A DNA stretch of 41,123 nt from a virus: positions 1-41,123 of IMG/VR virus record IMGVR_UViG_3300042465_003807. The stretch is one strand, 5' to 3'. The notes below the pieces were generated by a model, which worked only from the letters and a program-made list of their open reading frames with translations, was not told where the DNA came from and did not search any database. Positions 21,854-31,906 of the stretch are shown piece after piece. The stretch's first letter is position 1, and each line of letters begins with the position of its first letter. A program made the translations under genes and the position numbers.

Positions 21854-24667
21854 ATGAGAAAACAATTTTACGAGAAAGCATTACCGTCGCAGGGTGTCTA
21901 TTGTGCAGCTGAGATCAAGCCAAACGCAGGCGTGATCCATCAGTTCTTCGACACTCGCGATGAATTGGTAGCGTATCTTGACGACGTAAGTGACGAACCG
22001 ATCAACGTGTTCGTCGCGCTCAGTACTTTCAAGAGTTGGACACGTAGGGCCGACAACGTAGCCTACACGCGCAGTTTCTTCGTCGATCTCGATGTAGATC
22101 CCGAGGACGACAAGAAGTACTCGTCGAAAGACGAGGCGATGGCTGCGCTGCAGGACTTCGTGACTTCCGTGCAGTTGCCTCCCCCGGTCGTGGTCGATTC
22201 GGGCGGTGGGGTACACGCCTATTGGCTGTTCCAACAGGACATCCCGTTGGATGAATGGAAGCCCTACGCTGAGAAGTTCAAGACGTTCTGCCGCGAACAC
22301 ATCAAGATAGACCCGGTAGTCACGGCAGATGCAGCACGCATCATGCGTTCGCCGGACACGTTGAACTGCAAGTTTGACCCGCCTGTTCGCACACAGGTGG
22401 TCGACGGACCGATGTATGAGTATGACTTCGAAGCGTTCAAGGACTTCTTAGGCCCACTCGACGTATCAGAAAATGATCCACTGGCTAACGTTAAGCGTGG
22501 CCTAGACGATGATACTTTGAAGATCGCCAAGCTTGACAACTTTGAGAAGGTCTTTCAGATCATCGCCGAGAAAAGTTTGAGTGATGAAGGGTGCGCACAG
22601 ATCAAACATGTTTTGGTCAACTCTGCGACCTTGTCTGAACCACTGTGGCATTCGGGGCTTTCGATTGCGCGGCACTGCTCTGACTGGGAGACCGCAATCC
22701 ACCTGATGTCGGAGGATTACTCCGGCTATAGCCCTGAACAAACCATAAGGAAGGCGAATGAAACATTTGGCAAGCCGCATAGTTGCGATACTTTCGCAGA
22801 CCGAAACCCCGGAGGATGCGACGGTTGCCCCTTCCGAGGCAAAATCACCAACCCACTCAACATTGGACGCAGGCTCATCGAAGCCCCCGCTCCCGAGGAA
22901 GTTAGTGAGGAGGACGCAGTTCGGCAGAACGAGGATCCCGAAGCGGTTCCAATATTTCCTGCGTTCCTCAAGCCATACGTCCGAGGAGTGAACGGCGGGG
23001 TGTACTTCCTGCCTACGCCCAAGCGCGACGAGGAAGGCAAGGTAATCCAAGAAGACCCGATATGCCTGAGCCTGAACGATCTGTACCCGGTCAAGCGCAT
23101 CTATCACAAGTCTATGGGCGAGACGTTGGTGGTGCGGTATGTGCTCCCCAAGGACCCGCTACGTGAGTTCTTGCTACCGCTCCGTGCGGTTGCGACACGC
23201 GAAGAGATGCTGAAGATCCTCAGCGATGCAGGACTGCTCGTGCTGAAAGATGCCGTGGCCAAGATGCAGGACTACTGGTCGAAGTGGGCTATGTACTTAC
23301 AGAACAAGGACGGAGCAGAACAGATGCGCATGCAGATGGGATGGACAGAGAACATGGACTCGTTCGTTATCGGCACGCAGGAACTCACAAGCGACGGAGA
23401 AATACGCAAGGCGGCTGCGAGCCCTATGGTCCGAAACGTTTCGAAACTCCTTGTTCCTTCGGGTGACTACGGCAAGTGGAAGACCTCAGCCAACTTCCTC
23501 AACACGCCCGGCTTCGAATTGCATGCGTTCGGCATGATGTGCGGGTTCGGCTCGCCGTTCATGTGCTTGACGCCAACGAGCGGTGTCTGCGTATCGTTTA
23601 CGAGCAACGGTTCTAGCCATGGCAAGACCTCAGCGATGTATGCCGGGCTCTCTGTGTGGGGGCACCCGAAAGAACTGTCCGTCTTGGAAGGCAACTCTAC
23701 GGACAATGCGTACATCGGACGTTACCTGAACCTGAAGAACATCCTGTACGGCATCGACGAGGCCGGGTCCATCGAAGGCGAGGACCTGTCGAGGCTCATC
23801 CACCGGGTCTCGCAAGGTAAGGCCAAGATGCGCATGCAGTCATCACAGAACTCCGAGCGCGAACTGGAGGAGACCGCGTCGCTTATCGCCATCTTCACCA
23901 ATAACACTCCGCTGTACGACAAGCTTACCCAGTTCAAGGGTAGCCCGGACGGCGAAGTTGCCCGCTTGGTGGAGTTCGTGCTGCAGAAGCCTGCCGCCCT
24001 GACAACTGAAGTCGGTATCGCTATGTTCAATCCGTTCCGTATGAACTACGGGTGGGCAGGGATCGACCTGATCAAGCACTACTTCAAGGTCGGCGACGAG
24101 TACACGAAGTCCCTGCTGCAGAAGTGGGCCCTGCGGTTCCGTAAAGACTTCGGTGACAACAGCGTCTACCGGTTCTGGGAGAGCCTTATCTCGACCTCGT
24201 TCGGCGGCGCTGAACTAGCAATTGAGGCAGGCATTGTCGATCTTGACCTTGAGAGGATATACCTTAAAGTTATTGGAGACATGCTGGCTATACGCGACGG
24301 CACGAAGAGGTCTTCGCCTGAAGAATACAAATCCCTGATCGGCGAGTTCTGCGACAAGCATGGCCACAACTTCCTGATCCTGAACGACGGCAAGGTCGCC
24401 TCCGAGCCACGCTTTGAGTTGATGGGCAGGACTGAGGTTGACGATGGGATGCGGTACATCCCGAAGAGCATCTTCAAGAAGTTCCTTGGCGAGAAGCAGA
24501 TCTCGTTCCGTGAGTTTGAGATGGCCATGCGGGCACAGGGCATCCTGACCTTCGAGAACAAGAAGCGACTTGGCACCGGGTGGAAGCCCGGTAGAGGTGC
24601 GCCGGGCGTTGATGTCTATGGTTTCAAAACAGATCCAAAAGAACTGTTAAATGACGGACAGGATTGA
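21854..24667 (+). CDS. Primase-helicase (PrimPol plus DUF927-type ATPase)
   Basis: A 937-aa fused protein. The N-terminal archaeo-eukaryotic-type primase fold has VDLDVDPED (D78, D80, D82), SGGGVHAYW (116-124) and ARIMRSPDTLN (about 161-171). A zinc-like C-x10-C-x2-C segment (HSCDTFADRNPGGCDGCPF) follows at about 309-328. The C-terminal half is a DUF927-like helicase ATPase: Walker A SNGSSHGKTSA (about 583-593), LSVWGHP, and Walker B ILYGIDEAG (about 630-638). It should prime and unwind at the fork. There is a weak ribosome site, right after the 21813 terminator. Confidence 0.87.
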   Translation: MRKQFYEKALPSQGVYCAAEIKPNAGVIHQFFDTRDELVAYLDDVSDEPINVFVALSTFKSWTRRADNVAYTRSFFVDLDVDPEDDKKYSSKDEAMAALQDFVTSVQLPPPVVVDSGGGVHAYWLFQQDIPLDEWKPYAEKFKTFCREHIKIDPVVTADAARIMRSPDTLNCKFDPPVRTQVVDGPMYEYDFEAFKDFLGPLDVSENDPLANVKRGLDDDTLKIAKLDNFEKVFQIIAEKSLSDEGCAQIKHVLVNSATLSEPLWHSGLSIARHCSDWETAIHLMSEDYSGYSPEQTIRKANETFGKPHSCDTFADRNPGGCDGCPFRGKITNPLNIGRRLIEAPAPEEVSEEDAVRQNEDPEAVPIFPAFLKPYVRGVNGGVYFLPTPKRDEEGKVIQEDPICLSLNDLYPVKRIYHKSMGETLVVRYVLPKDPLREFLLPLRAVATREEMLKILSDAGLLVLKDAVAKMQDYWSKWAMYLQNKDGAEQMRMQMGWTENMDSFVIGTQELTSDGEIRKAAASPMVRNVSKLLVPSGDYGKWKTSANFLNTPGFELHAFGMMCGFGSPFMCLTPTSGVCVSFTSNGSSHGKTSAMYAGLSVWGHPKELSVLEGNSTDNAYIGRYLNLKNILYGIDEAGSIEGEDLSRLIHRVSQGKAKMRMQSSQNSERELEETASLIAIFTNNTPLYDKLTQFKGSPDGEVARLVEFVLQKPAALTTEVGIAMFNPFRMNYGWAGIDLIKHYFKVGDEYTKSLLQKWALRFRKDFGDNSVYRFWESLISTSFGGAELAIEAGIVDLDLERIYLKVIGDMLAIRDGTKRSSPEEYKSLIGEFCDKHGHNFLILNDGKVASEPRFELMGRTEVDDGMRYIPKSIFKKFLGEKQISFREFEMAMRAQGILTFENKKRLGTGWKPGRGAPGVDVYGFKTDPKELLNDGQD

Positions 24668-24854
24668 AGAACCAGAGTGGATCCTGCCGTTCGAGGGCAT
24701 GAGCGTGGGCGATAGTTTCTTTATCCCGACGCTACGTCCTGCCAATCTGCATTACGTCATCGACAGCAGGTCCAAGGTAGCCAAGGTAAAGGTCAAGTCC
24801 TACACTGTCATGCACGATGGCTACTTGGGCGTCAGGGTGTGGCGGGTCGGTTAG
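24651..24854 (+). CDS. Small hypothetical protein at end of plus arm
   Basis: A 67-aa beta-rich protein (SFFIPTLRPANLHYVID, KVAKVKVKSYTVMHDGYLGV) starting inside the end of the primase gene (17-nt overlap). The segment GMSVGDSFFIP...SRSKVAKVKVK is similar to small phage proteins that follow replication genes. Function unknown. Its TAG overlaps the stop codon of the convergent virion operon. Confidence 0.65.
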   Translation: MTDRIEEPEWILPFEGMSVGDSFFIPTLRPANLHYVIDSRSKVAKVKVKSYTVMHDGYLGVRVWRVG

Positions 24855-27800
24855 TACCCGCCGTACTCATCCATCAACTTCTGACGTAGACGGGGTGACA
24901 GAGACACGCCCTCGACAGACTCGCGCTCACGACGACGACGCTCACGGTACGAGGAAGCGATGCCATTGCCGTCGATCTTGAGGGTCGGGTGCTTCTGGTT
25001 GAACTCCATGATCTCCTGCATGACTTCCTGAACGCCGTCGAAGTCTCCGTTGACGCGGGCCATGTCAAGTTTGTCGTAGAGGGAAGCACGACGGGCAAGG
25101 ATCTTCTTCTCTGCCGTCTTCATGGCACCCGTGCGGGCGCGAGACTCAGCAAGCTCCGCCGGGTTAAACCCAAGCAACTGCATGAAGACGTTGTACTTGC
25201 CGATGTCCTCAACGATAAGCACGCCATCCTTGGTGCGGGCATCTTCGGTGCCGAGACGCAGCGACTTCAAGCCGTTACGGATGAAGAGCGGAGTCATCGC
25301 TTCAAGCCCCCGACCGTAATAGCCTTTCAAGAACTGCTCAGCGCCACGACCGATGCCTTGGAAAGCCGAGTAAGCCGGGCCCGCCACGCGCTCAACCGCA
25401 TACAGGAACGGCCCGATCTCAGCCAGACGTTGCGGGTCATCTTTCCAGAGTAGACCGTTGAAACCTGTGCGCGAAGCTACGTCCACGCTGAATAACTGAT
25501 TGACCGGGCCCTTGTAGCCGAGGTCGCCGATCAGCTTGCGGATCTCTGCGTCGAAGTCAAACGGTTCATCTTCCTCGCCCATCTGCGTAAGCGACGCAAG
25601 CAACGCGCCCGCGCCGTACAGCGGCATACCCTGCACACCGGCAAAGAGGTACGACATACCGGCGATGCCAATCAATTGTTTCCGAGCCATGGCCCGGACC
25701 TGCGGATCTTCACCACGGAAGGTATTGTTAAAGAGCTTGGCCAGCAGGTAGATCTGGGACTGCGCGAACCGCTTGAAGGTGAAGATCACCTTACCGATGT
25801 CGTTCTGGAAGAAGCGCGGTCCGGTCTCAGCAAGCGAAGCGCCATGCGCGTCGTTGACCAACTGGATGGCTTCGTCAATCGCCTGTTCGTGACTCTTCTT
25901 GTCTTTACGTGCCAAGTCGTAGGCAGCGAGCAAAGTGATCTCGCGGTTCATACGCTCAGAGTTCTGGAAGAAGTAGCCGAGACCATGCTCGACACGGGCA
26001 CGCAGCCCGACGAAGTCTTCCGTGCGGACCTTGCGGGCCTCAGCGATCTCGTACCCCGTTGAGCGACGGATGGCACCCTGATTCACTGCACGGTCGTACA
26101 GATCCTTGTACTCAGGCGAGACGTTCTTGCCCTTGCCGAAAGTCCAGTCGCGCAGGAACTCGTTGTTATCGTCCCAACCGCCTTGGAAGTACTTGTTCTT
26201 GGCGGCGTTCATCGCCGAGAGCGCACGGCCCATACCGTACTTACCGCCAAGCAGCGGATAGACCACCATCGGCATCTGGGTCAGGTTGATGGCGGCAGAG
26301 GACACGTTACCCGCGATGTAGAACAGATAGCTAAAGTAGCTAAGCTGAGACGCCCAGTTGGCGTTCTTCGGGTCACGCATGAAGTCCACTTGACCCTGCA
26401 GGTTTGCCTGCACGTCGAGCAGATCCTTCGATGCCTTCTCGCCTACCTCGCCCCGGATGTTCTCCATCGTCTTTTCGATTTCGAGCGCATACTGCATGTT
26501 GGTAAGCTGGTTCGACATGCGCGATGCCATGTTGGCGTAGACCTGAAGGATGTCAGGTTCGAAACCAAGCACCTTCTGACGCGGACGGAAGTTCTGCCGA
26601 ATCGACTCAGACGGCAGGTAGTTCAAGAACAATTCGTAGATTGAGTTGATGGTCTTGTCGTCGATGCCCTGATTACTCAGGGTCTTGACCACATCGCCCA
26701 CGAATCCTGACGGTGGCATCTGCCTCCAGTCCGGCTGCATCATGCGCGAATAGATTTGGATCGAACGCGGATCAATCGTGTTGTTCCGCGCCCACTGGGC
26801 GAGCTTCTTCTGCTCGTTCTCAGTTTCAACCGCGATAGTCACGGTCTCGTTGTTCTTATCTTGGTACGTGACCCAGTATTCGCCCTGCCGGAAGAGCGGC
26901 AGGTAGACCTTGAGACGCTTGCTCTCGTACGCAGCCCGCAGCTTGCTCATCTCGCTAGCCGTCAGGTTCTGCGCAAGCAGGTTCAGGAACTCGTCTGACT
27001 TGGCCTTGTAGTCGTTGAGGAGTTCGAAATACACCTTCTGAAGAGGCTCAGGCATGGCTTCGAACCGCCGGGTCAACGGATGGTTCGCGTCGTACTCCGG
27101 GTCTGTCTTGTCGAACACGACCTGAAGCCGTGTGGACTCGTTGGCGATATCGAAGAACTTGGGAAGAAGCTTCTTGTGCTTTGGGTTCTGGGCGATCTTG
27201 TACCACTTAAGAAGATTACTATCCATCTGCTCGCGGCGCTGCATGAGCTTAGCGGCACGGGCGTTCATGGTCTTCTCAAGCGACGAGATCGACGGGATGT
27301 ACTTGCCGTACACCTCAGCCAACTGGTTCATCGTCATGAAGCCAAGCACACCCTTGCGCAACCCCGGCGCTACGCGAGACAGAGCGTTGGCTACACGGTC
27401 ACCAAGCTTCTCATCGAAGCGCGGGAAGTTATTGGCAATGGTGCCGGGCTCGTTGACCAAGTCAGCCTGTTCGACGCGTATCTCTTGTACAGAAGCATCT
27501 CTTCGGCGAGTGCGCTTAGAAAAAGCGTTGATGTAATAATCAATATTAGCCTGCACTTCGCGTACGTCAGCATCGAGCAGTCTGTCAGCGGTACGGAGAA
27601 TTTCAGACAACGCAGACTCGGCCCCCGCAGGCAAGCCAAGCACGTCACGAATCTTCTCTACGAACTTGGTCCACAGAGACTTGTTCCCTTCGTACGGGAT
27701 CGTCTCAAGCCATTGCTGCATGTCGCGGTCAGTCAAGCCCCAAGTAAGTACTTCATCTTCGTTCTGAACAGCATTGTTGTATTTATTAACGATGGCGGTT

Positions 27801-30229
27801 TGGAATTTGTTAAGAGGGCGTCCAGTTGCCTTAGCTTCTTTTAGCTTATCAACTTCTTTCTTTATGACTTTGAATACGTCTGAAAGCGCTTTGGCATCTT
27901 TATAGAGTTTACTATTGCGAGGAGCCTCCTTGCCCACGTTAATTGCGCTGGTTGTAGCTGCGTGAACAAGCTCATGCAGCACAGTTCTATAACTAGCTCC
28001 AGAAGTTCCTTTAAATGCAGAAGACTTCACGCGTACAGAGTTAGTGATCTTTCCAGTTATCCGGTTGACCGAAAATATGTTTGATCCGCGTGCAGAGGCT
28101 CGCTCATTACCTGAATCCACTAATTCAAAATTAAAACTTGACACGCCGCTGTCTTCCATTCGGCGAAGTTGATCGCCAACGCGACGAGCGATGGCCCGCA
28201 TGGCCGGGTGCGGTGCAGTGTCCATGATGAACTTGGCGACTTCATGAATGTTTTTACCACGCACGCCTTGTTCGATGATGCGGGCTTCTCGCGGCAATGG
28301 ATCGCCAACTTCATCACGTTCTTGCGGAATCGGGCCTGCACCGACAGGGGGCAGGCGGTCTAGTGGAGGCTGCTCTGTTCCCTTTCTTGCAGGAGCAGGA
28401 CTAGTAGGCCCGACAGGAGTACCCACTGCTGGACCGCGAGGTCCTGTAACACTGGGCTTGACGGGGGCTCCGCGTTGTACAGGCACCCCAGCGCCTGCTC
28501 CAACTGCTCCAATGTCAGGCGGTGTAGAAGGTTCTGCAGTTCTTCCGGTGGTTGGAGGTTCACTTGGTTTAGCTCCCTCCGGCTTAGCCGGTTCAGGCTT
28601 CTTGATGACCTTGCGTAATCCGTCAGCGCCCGGCGCAGAGACGATGCCCTGCTGCTCAAGGATGCCGATGAGCTTCTTAGCCCGTGCCCAGCCGATGCCA
28701 AGGTTGCGCTGCAGTGTGGAGATACCGGCGCGGTTCAGGGTCTGGACGACCTCGACGGCCTTGGGCAAGAGCGGGTCGATCTTGGGCTGCTTGACAGACG
28801 GGGTGAACAGCGGGGTTTTGGGCTCAGGCGGAGTCTCTACCGGGGGGACAGGAGCGACCGCCGCAGGGGCGGGAGGAGTGGGCGCAGGTTCTGCCGGAGG
28901 TTCAAACGGCAAGCCAAGTTGAGTCGGTTCCGGGGCGGGCGCAGGTGCTGCCGGGACCGCCGGAGGCGTCGGGGTCTCGAACGGCAGGTCAAGCTGGGTC
29001 GGTTCCGGGGCGGGCGCAGGTGCTGCCGGGACCGCCGGAGGCGTCGGGGTCTCGAACGGCAGGTCAAGCTGGGTCGGTTCCGGGGCGGCAGGGGTAGCGG
29101 CTGCCGGGGCTGTAGGTGGGACTTTGGGTACAGGTGCCGGACGTGCTGCGGCCATACCACCTTCGAGTGGCAACTCACCCTGTACCGGAACACCGGACTC
29201 AACCGGAGGCGCAGGCGGGGACTGGGGAAGTTCAGCAGCTTGGGCTGCTTCCTCGCGGGCGTCCAATTCTCCACGTGCCCCAGCCCGCTCCACAACGCGA
29301 CCAACGCCACCGATAGGCCCAAGCAGACCAGCCTGATAGGCGACTTCGCCGTACTCTTTCAGCGCGTCAGGTGTGGTTAGATCAAGGCCTGCCTGCCACC
29401 GCTCCAGCATCTGCTGCGCGATTTCGGTGGGGACCTCAGCAACAATACCGGTCGCCGTACCCTTAGCTAGTGTCTTGGCCAGTCCTTCGGACGCGAGATT
29501 CTCAAGATCGTCCGCAGCTCCAGCCTTGAACAATTTCTCGCCGGTCTCGCCGAGGATGATGCGAAGGCCCTGCTTACCAAACGGGATTGCCTGTGCGGCA
29601 GTTTCAAGCGCACCACCAGCAACGCCTGCAGCCCCGGCCTTGGCCAGATCAATATCAGTAGCGCCTTCGGCGGCCTGACGTTCAACGCCCGTGCCGAACT
29701 GCTGCAATACAGACGGCGCAACCGCGCCCAATCCTGCACCTACGGCAGTACCCACTGGGCCGAATGCAGACCCAGCCATCGCACCAAGTCGCGCACTCGC
29801 TGCAGTCGATGCCAAGTTAGGCAATTGAGCAGCAACGGCTTCTGGGATATCGCTGACAGCCTGACCAGCGGCAGAGAGCAGGCCCTGCTCTTCATAGATC
29901 CGCTTGATCCGATCTAGGCTAGGACCTTCTTCGTACCGCTTGGCGATATCTTCGCCACGCTCAAGGCCACGCTTGGCGGCTTCTTCCTCATCGCCGAACA
30001 TCGACTCAAGCGCAGTACGGCCCGAAGAGATAAGGCTTTCCGCGCCACGCTTAGCCGCAGCGATAACGCCTTCTTCTTTAGTCGGCTCGTAGTCCTCAAG
30101 CAGATCAAGCGGCTTGAGAAGTTCGTCAACGTCATAGCCCTTAGCCTTGAGTTTGCTAAGGATCTGATCTTTGGTAGTGCCTTTCGGGACCCCACGGATG
30201 ATCATGCCATTAGGCAGGCGTACGTCCAT
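24851..30229 (-). CDS. Giant polyvalent internal virion protein with zincin and FtsK-gamma-like domains
   Basis: A 1792-aa protein, last gene of the late operon, with GGAGG ribosome site. N-terminal Ala/Gly-rich hydrophobic stretch at about 130-190. Pro-rich repeats at about 380-445. A winged-helix-like segment at about 483-543 (LNRAGISTLQRNLGIGWARA, then ILEQQGIVS) matches the FtsK gamma DNA-binding domain. A zinc-protease motif LHELVHAA lies at about 750-757. A long C-terminal helical region (about 1290-1500) resembles large polyvalent-protein-associated domains, e.g. GKVIFTFKRFAQSQIYLL. Likely packaged and ejected into the host, as with polyvalent proteins of podoviruses. Confidence 0.85.
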   Translation of the reverse strand: MDVRLPNGMIIRGVPKGTTKDQILSKLKAKGYDVDELLKPLDLLEDYEPTKEEGVIAAAKRGAESLISSGRTALESMFGDEEEAAKRGLERGEDIAKRYEEGPSLDRIKRIYEEQGLLSAAGQAVSDIPEAVAAQLPNLASTAASARLGAMAGSAFGPVGTAVGAGLGAVAPSVLQQFGTGVERQAAEGATDIDLAKAGAAGVAGGALETAAQAIPFGKQGLRIILGETGEKLFKAGAADDLENLASEGLAKTLAKGTATGIVAEVPTEIAQQMLERWQAGLDLTTPDALKEYGEVAYQAGLLGPIGGVGRVVERAGARGELDAREEAAQAAELPQSPPAPPVESGVPVQGELPLEGGMAAARPAPVPKVPPTAPAAATPAAPEPTQLDLPFETPTPPAVPAAPAPAPEPTQLDLPFETPTPPAVPAAPAPAPEPTQLGLPFEPPAEPAPTPPAPAAVAPVPPVETPPEPKTPLFTPSVKQPKIDPLLPKAVEVVQTLNRAGISTLQRNLGIGWARAKKLIGILEQQGIVSAPGADGLRKVIKKPEPAKPEGAKPSEPPTTGRTAEPSTPPDIGAVGAGAGVPVQRGAPVKPSVTGPRGPAVGTPVGPTSPAPARKGTEQPPLDRLPPVGAGPIPQERDEVGDPLPREARIIEQGVRGKNIHEVAKFIMDTAPHPAMRAIARRVGDQLRRMEDSGVSSFNFELVDSGNERASARGSNIFSVNRITGKITNSVRVKSSAFKGTSGASYRTVLHELVHAATTSAINVGKEAPRNSKLYKDAKALSDVFKVIKKEVDKLKEAKATGRPLNKFQTAIVNKYNNAVQNEDEVLTWGLTDRDMQQWLETIPYEGNKSLWTKFVEKIRDVLGLPAGAESALSEILRTADRLLDADVREVQANIDYYINAFSKRTRRRDASVQEIRVEQADLVNEPGTIANNFPRFDEKLGDRVANALSRVAPGLRKGVLGFMTMNQLAEVYGKYIPSISSLEKTMNARAAKLMQRREQMDSNLLKWYKIAQNPKHKKLLPKFFDIANESTRLQVVFDKTDPEYDANHPLTRRFEAMPEPLQKVYFELLNDYKAKSDEFLNLLAQNLTASEMSKLRAAYESKRLKVYLPLFRQGEYWVTYQDKNNETVTIAVETENEQKKLAQWARNNTIDPRSIQIYSRMMQPDWRQMPPSGFVGDVVKTLSNQGIDDKTINSIYELFLNYLPSESIRQNFRPRQKVLGFEPDILQVYANMASRMSNQLTNMQYALEIEKTMENIRGEVGEKASKDLLDVQANLQGQVDFMRDPKNANWASQLSYFSYLFYIAGNVSSAAINLTQMPMVVYPLLGGKYGMGRALSAMNAAKNKYFQGGWDDNNEFLRDWTFGKGKNVSPEYKDLYDRAVNQGAIRRSTGYEIAEARKVRTEDFVGLRARVEHGLGYFFQNSERMNREITLLAAYDLARKDKKSHEQAIDEAIQLVNDAHGASLAETGPRFFQNDIGKVIFTFKRFAQSQIYLLAKLFNNTFRGEDPQVRAMARKQLIGIAGMSYLFAGVQGMPLYGAGALLASLTQMGEEDEPFDFDAEIRKLIGDLGYKGPVNQLFSVDVASRTGFNGLLWKDDPQRLAEIGPFLYAVERVAGPAYSAFQGIGRGAEQFLKGYYGRGLEAMTPLFIRNGLKSLRLGTEDARTKDGVLIVEDIGKYNVFMQLLGFNPAELAESRARTGAMKTAEKKILARRASLYDKLDMARVNGDFDGVQEVMQEIMEFNQKHPTLKIDGNGIASSYRERRRRERESVEGVSLSPRLRQKLMDEYGGY
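28898..29090 (-). repeat. 75-bp in-frame direct repeat in the polyvalent gene
   Basis: About 2.5 near-perfect copies with exact 75-bp period (copies begin at 28923, 28998, 29073). They encode a 25-residue Pro/Ala-rich unit containing EPTQLDLPFETPTPPAVP. It acts as a flexible linker ahead of the FtsK-gamma-like segment. Confidence 0.88.
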
Positions 30230-30241
30230 CTCAGCCTCCGA

Positions 30242-31894
30242 TTAGGTACCGAAGAGGTCGTTCCAGTCTACCACGCTACTAGTGGCCCCAGCATCCCCTC
30301 CACCCATTGCCGACTCAATCGGAGCAAGGTAACTGTCGCGGTAGCTCCGCACGGCTTTCTCAGCCTTTTTGATAGCTGCCTCGTCGCCTTCTTTCTGCGC
30401 CTTCTGAAGGGCGGACTGCAGCATGGTGTAATTCGTGTCGTCGCCAAGGTCCCTAAGCGCTTCCTGCTTTGCCGTAGCCAACCTTACTCGTGCGGCATTA
30501 GCGTCTTTAGCCCCTTGCGCCTCAAGCACAGCCTGCTGCATAGCAAGAGTGGCTCGACTACGACGCTCCTCGTTGGCCAGCTGAGCATAACGGAACTGCA
30601 TCAACTCTCTATGCTGCATAGCATCCCTGAGCTGCTTCTCTGCGTCTGACCGCATCGACATCGCTTCCTTGATACGGCCTGCAGCCTGCGTCTCGTCAGC
30701 CTGAGCAAGACGGAACTGCGCCTCGCGCATGCTGCGGTTGTTGGCCTGCTGGTCCTTGCGTATGGTCATCATCTGCGAAGCAAATTCCTGACCGCCCTCA
30801 CCAATTCCAACAGCTGCAAAAGGAGACGTGGAGGCCATCATGCGGAAGCCCGCCTTGGCAAGGGCGAGGCTAGTATCAACCCTACCCTGCTCTTTGAGGC
30901 TGTCCCGCTCTTCTTGAAGGTACTTGCGGTACTCATCCGTAGCCTTGCCGATGCCACGCTTGGTATACAGGTCAACGAGTTCCTGCTCATAACCCTCGAT
31001 AGACTTGACCTTGGGCGTCTCGTCTTTTCCAGCAGTAGGCGTGACAGAACGTGCGCCGGGGATAGCAGTTGAACGCTGCTCTTTACGTACAGGCGGGGCT
31101 TCCGGCTCGCCACGCAAGGCCTCCATGAAATTAAGGGCTTGACGCTCAGTCTTTCCTGTCTGCGAGAACGGATTAGTATCTGTGGGCAGCGTCGAAACAG
31201 GAGAAGTCTGGGCCGCAGCGGGAGCAGCGGGTGCGGCAGGGGTTGTTGAAGGAACAGCGGTTTGGGTTGCAGTAGGAACACGGTCTCCAAATGCTTGGCG
31301 AGGGTCAACGTTGTTTTGCGCAAGCAACCGCAAAGCTTCTTGAGTCTTGCCCTGACTTGCAAGAGTCTGTGCCTCGCGTATGACAGATACTCCCGATCTA
31401 CGGGGAGCAAATGAGCTAAAAGCTTTGGCAAGTGGTCCACCAAACACTTCAAAATTTGGGTCTGCAGGGGGCAGGCCACCTTCTGAAAACGCTACGATGC
31501 CGCCACCGGCCATCCGCTGAGGCGGCTGGGTGATGCCACCTTGGAACTGAGCGTTACCCATGGCAGGATTCGGCAATTGAGCGATGCCCTGATCCGGAAG
31601 CATATCCATCCCCTGCTTCTGCGCTTCCTGCATCGCAGCATTACTTACGTCTTGCACGACAGTAGTAGTCGGAGCCGGGCCGCTAGCCGCACCGTTCTTA
31701 GCCTGCTCAAGCTTCTCAAGGACAAGCATCGCCCCGGCAAGGTTGGGGTCAAGCCTCTTGCCCTGTTCAGACTGCAGGAACTGAAGCAGGTCGGGCTGGT
31801 TCAGGTTCTCCTTGATAAACTTCTTGTACGCAGCAACCTTCGGGTCAAGCGCCGCCAGACCTACCGGATCGAACATAGATTTATCGTACGCCAT
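30242..31894 (-). CDS. Internal virion protein, 550 aa, with AGGG motif
   Basis: A 550-aa protein preceded by GGAGA. N-terminal 70 residues helical (FIKENLNQPDLLQFLQSEQG). The motif MAGGGIVAFSEGG at about 127-139 recurs in variant form in the 791-aa protein. A Pro/Ala/Thr-rich linker lies at about 200-240. A long alpha-helical C-terminal half (330-520) has Gln/Ala/Arg-rich heptads. Proteins with this plan sit in podovirus-like ejection modules. Located between the Gln-rich and polyvalent proteins, it is probably a core/ejection component (inference). Confidence 0.7.
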   Translation of the reverse strand: MAYDKSMFDPVGLAALDPKVAAYKKFIKENLNQPDLLQFLQSEQGKRLDPNLAGAMLVLEKLEQAKNGAASGPAPTTTVVQDVSNAAMQEAQKQGMDMLPDQGIAQLPNPAMGNAQFQGGITQPPQRMAGGGIVAFSEGGLPPADPNFEVFGGPLAKAFSSFAPRRSGVSVIREAQTLASQGKTQEALRLLAQNNVDPRQAFGDRVPTATQTAVPSTTPAAPAAPAAAQTSPVSTLPTDTNPFSQTGKTERQALNFMEALRGEPEAPPVRKEQRSTAIPGARSVTPTAGKDETPKVKSIEGYEQELVDLYTKRGIGKATDEYRKYLQEERDSLKEQGRVDTSLALAKAGFRMMASTSPFAAVGIGEGGQEFASQMMTIRKDQQANNRSMREAQFRLAQADETQAAGRIKEAMSMRSDAEKQLRDAMQHRELMQFRYAQLANEERRSRATLAMQQAVLEAQGAKDANAARVRLATAKQEALRDLGDDTNYTMLQSALQKAQKEGDEAAIKKAEKAVRSYRDSYLAPIESAMGGGDAGATSSVVDWNDLFGT

Positions 31895-31906
31895 GAGTGT
31901 TCTCCG

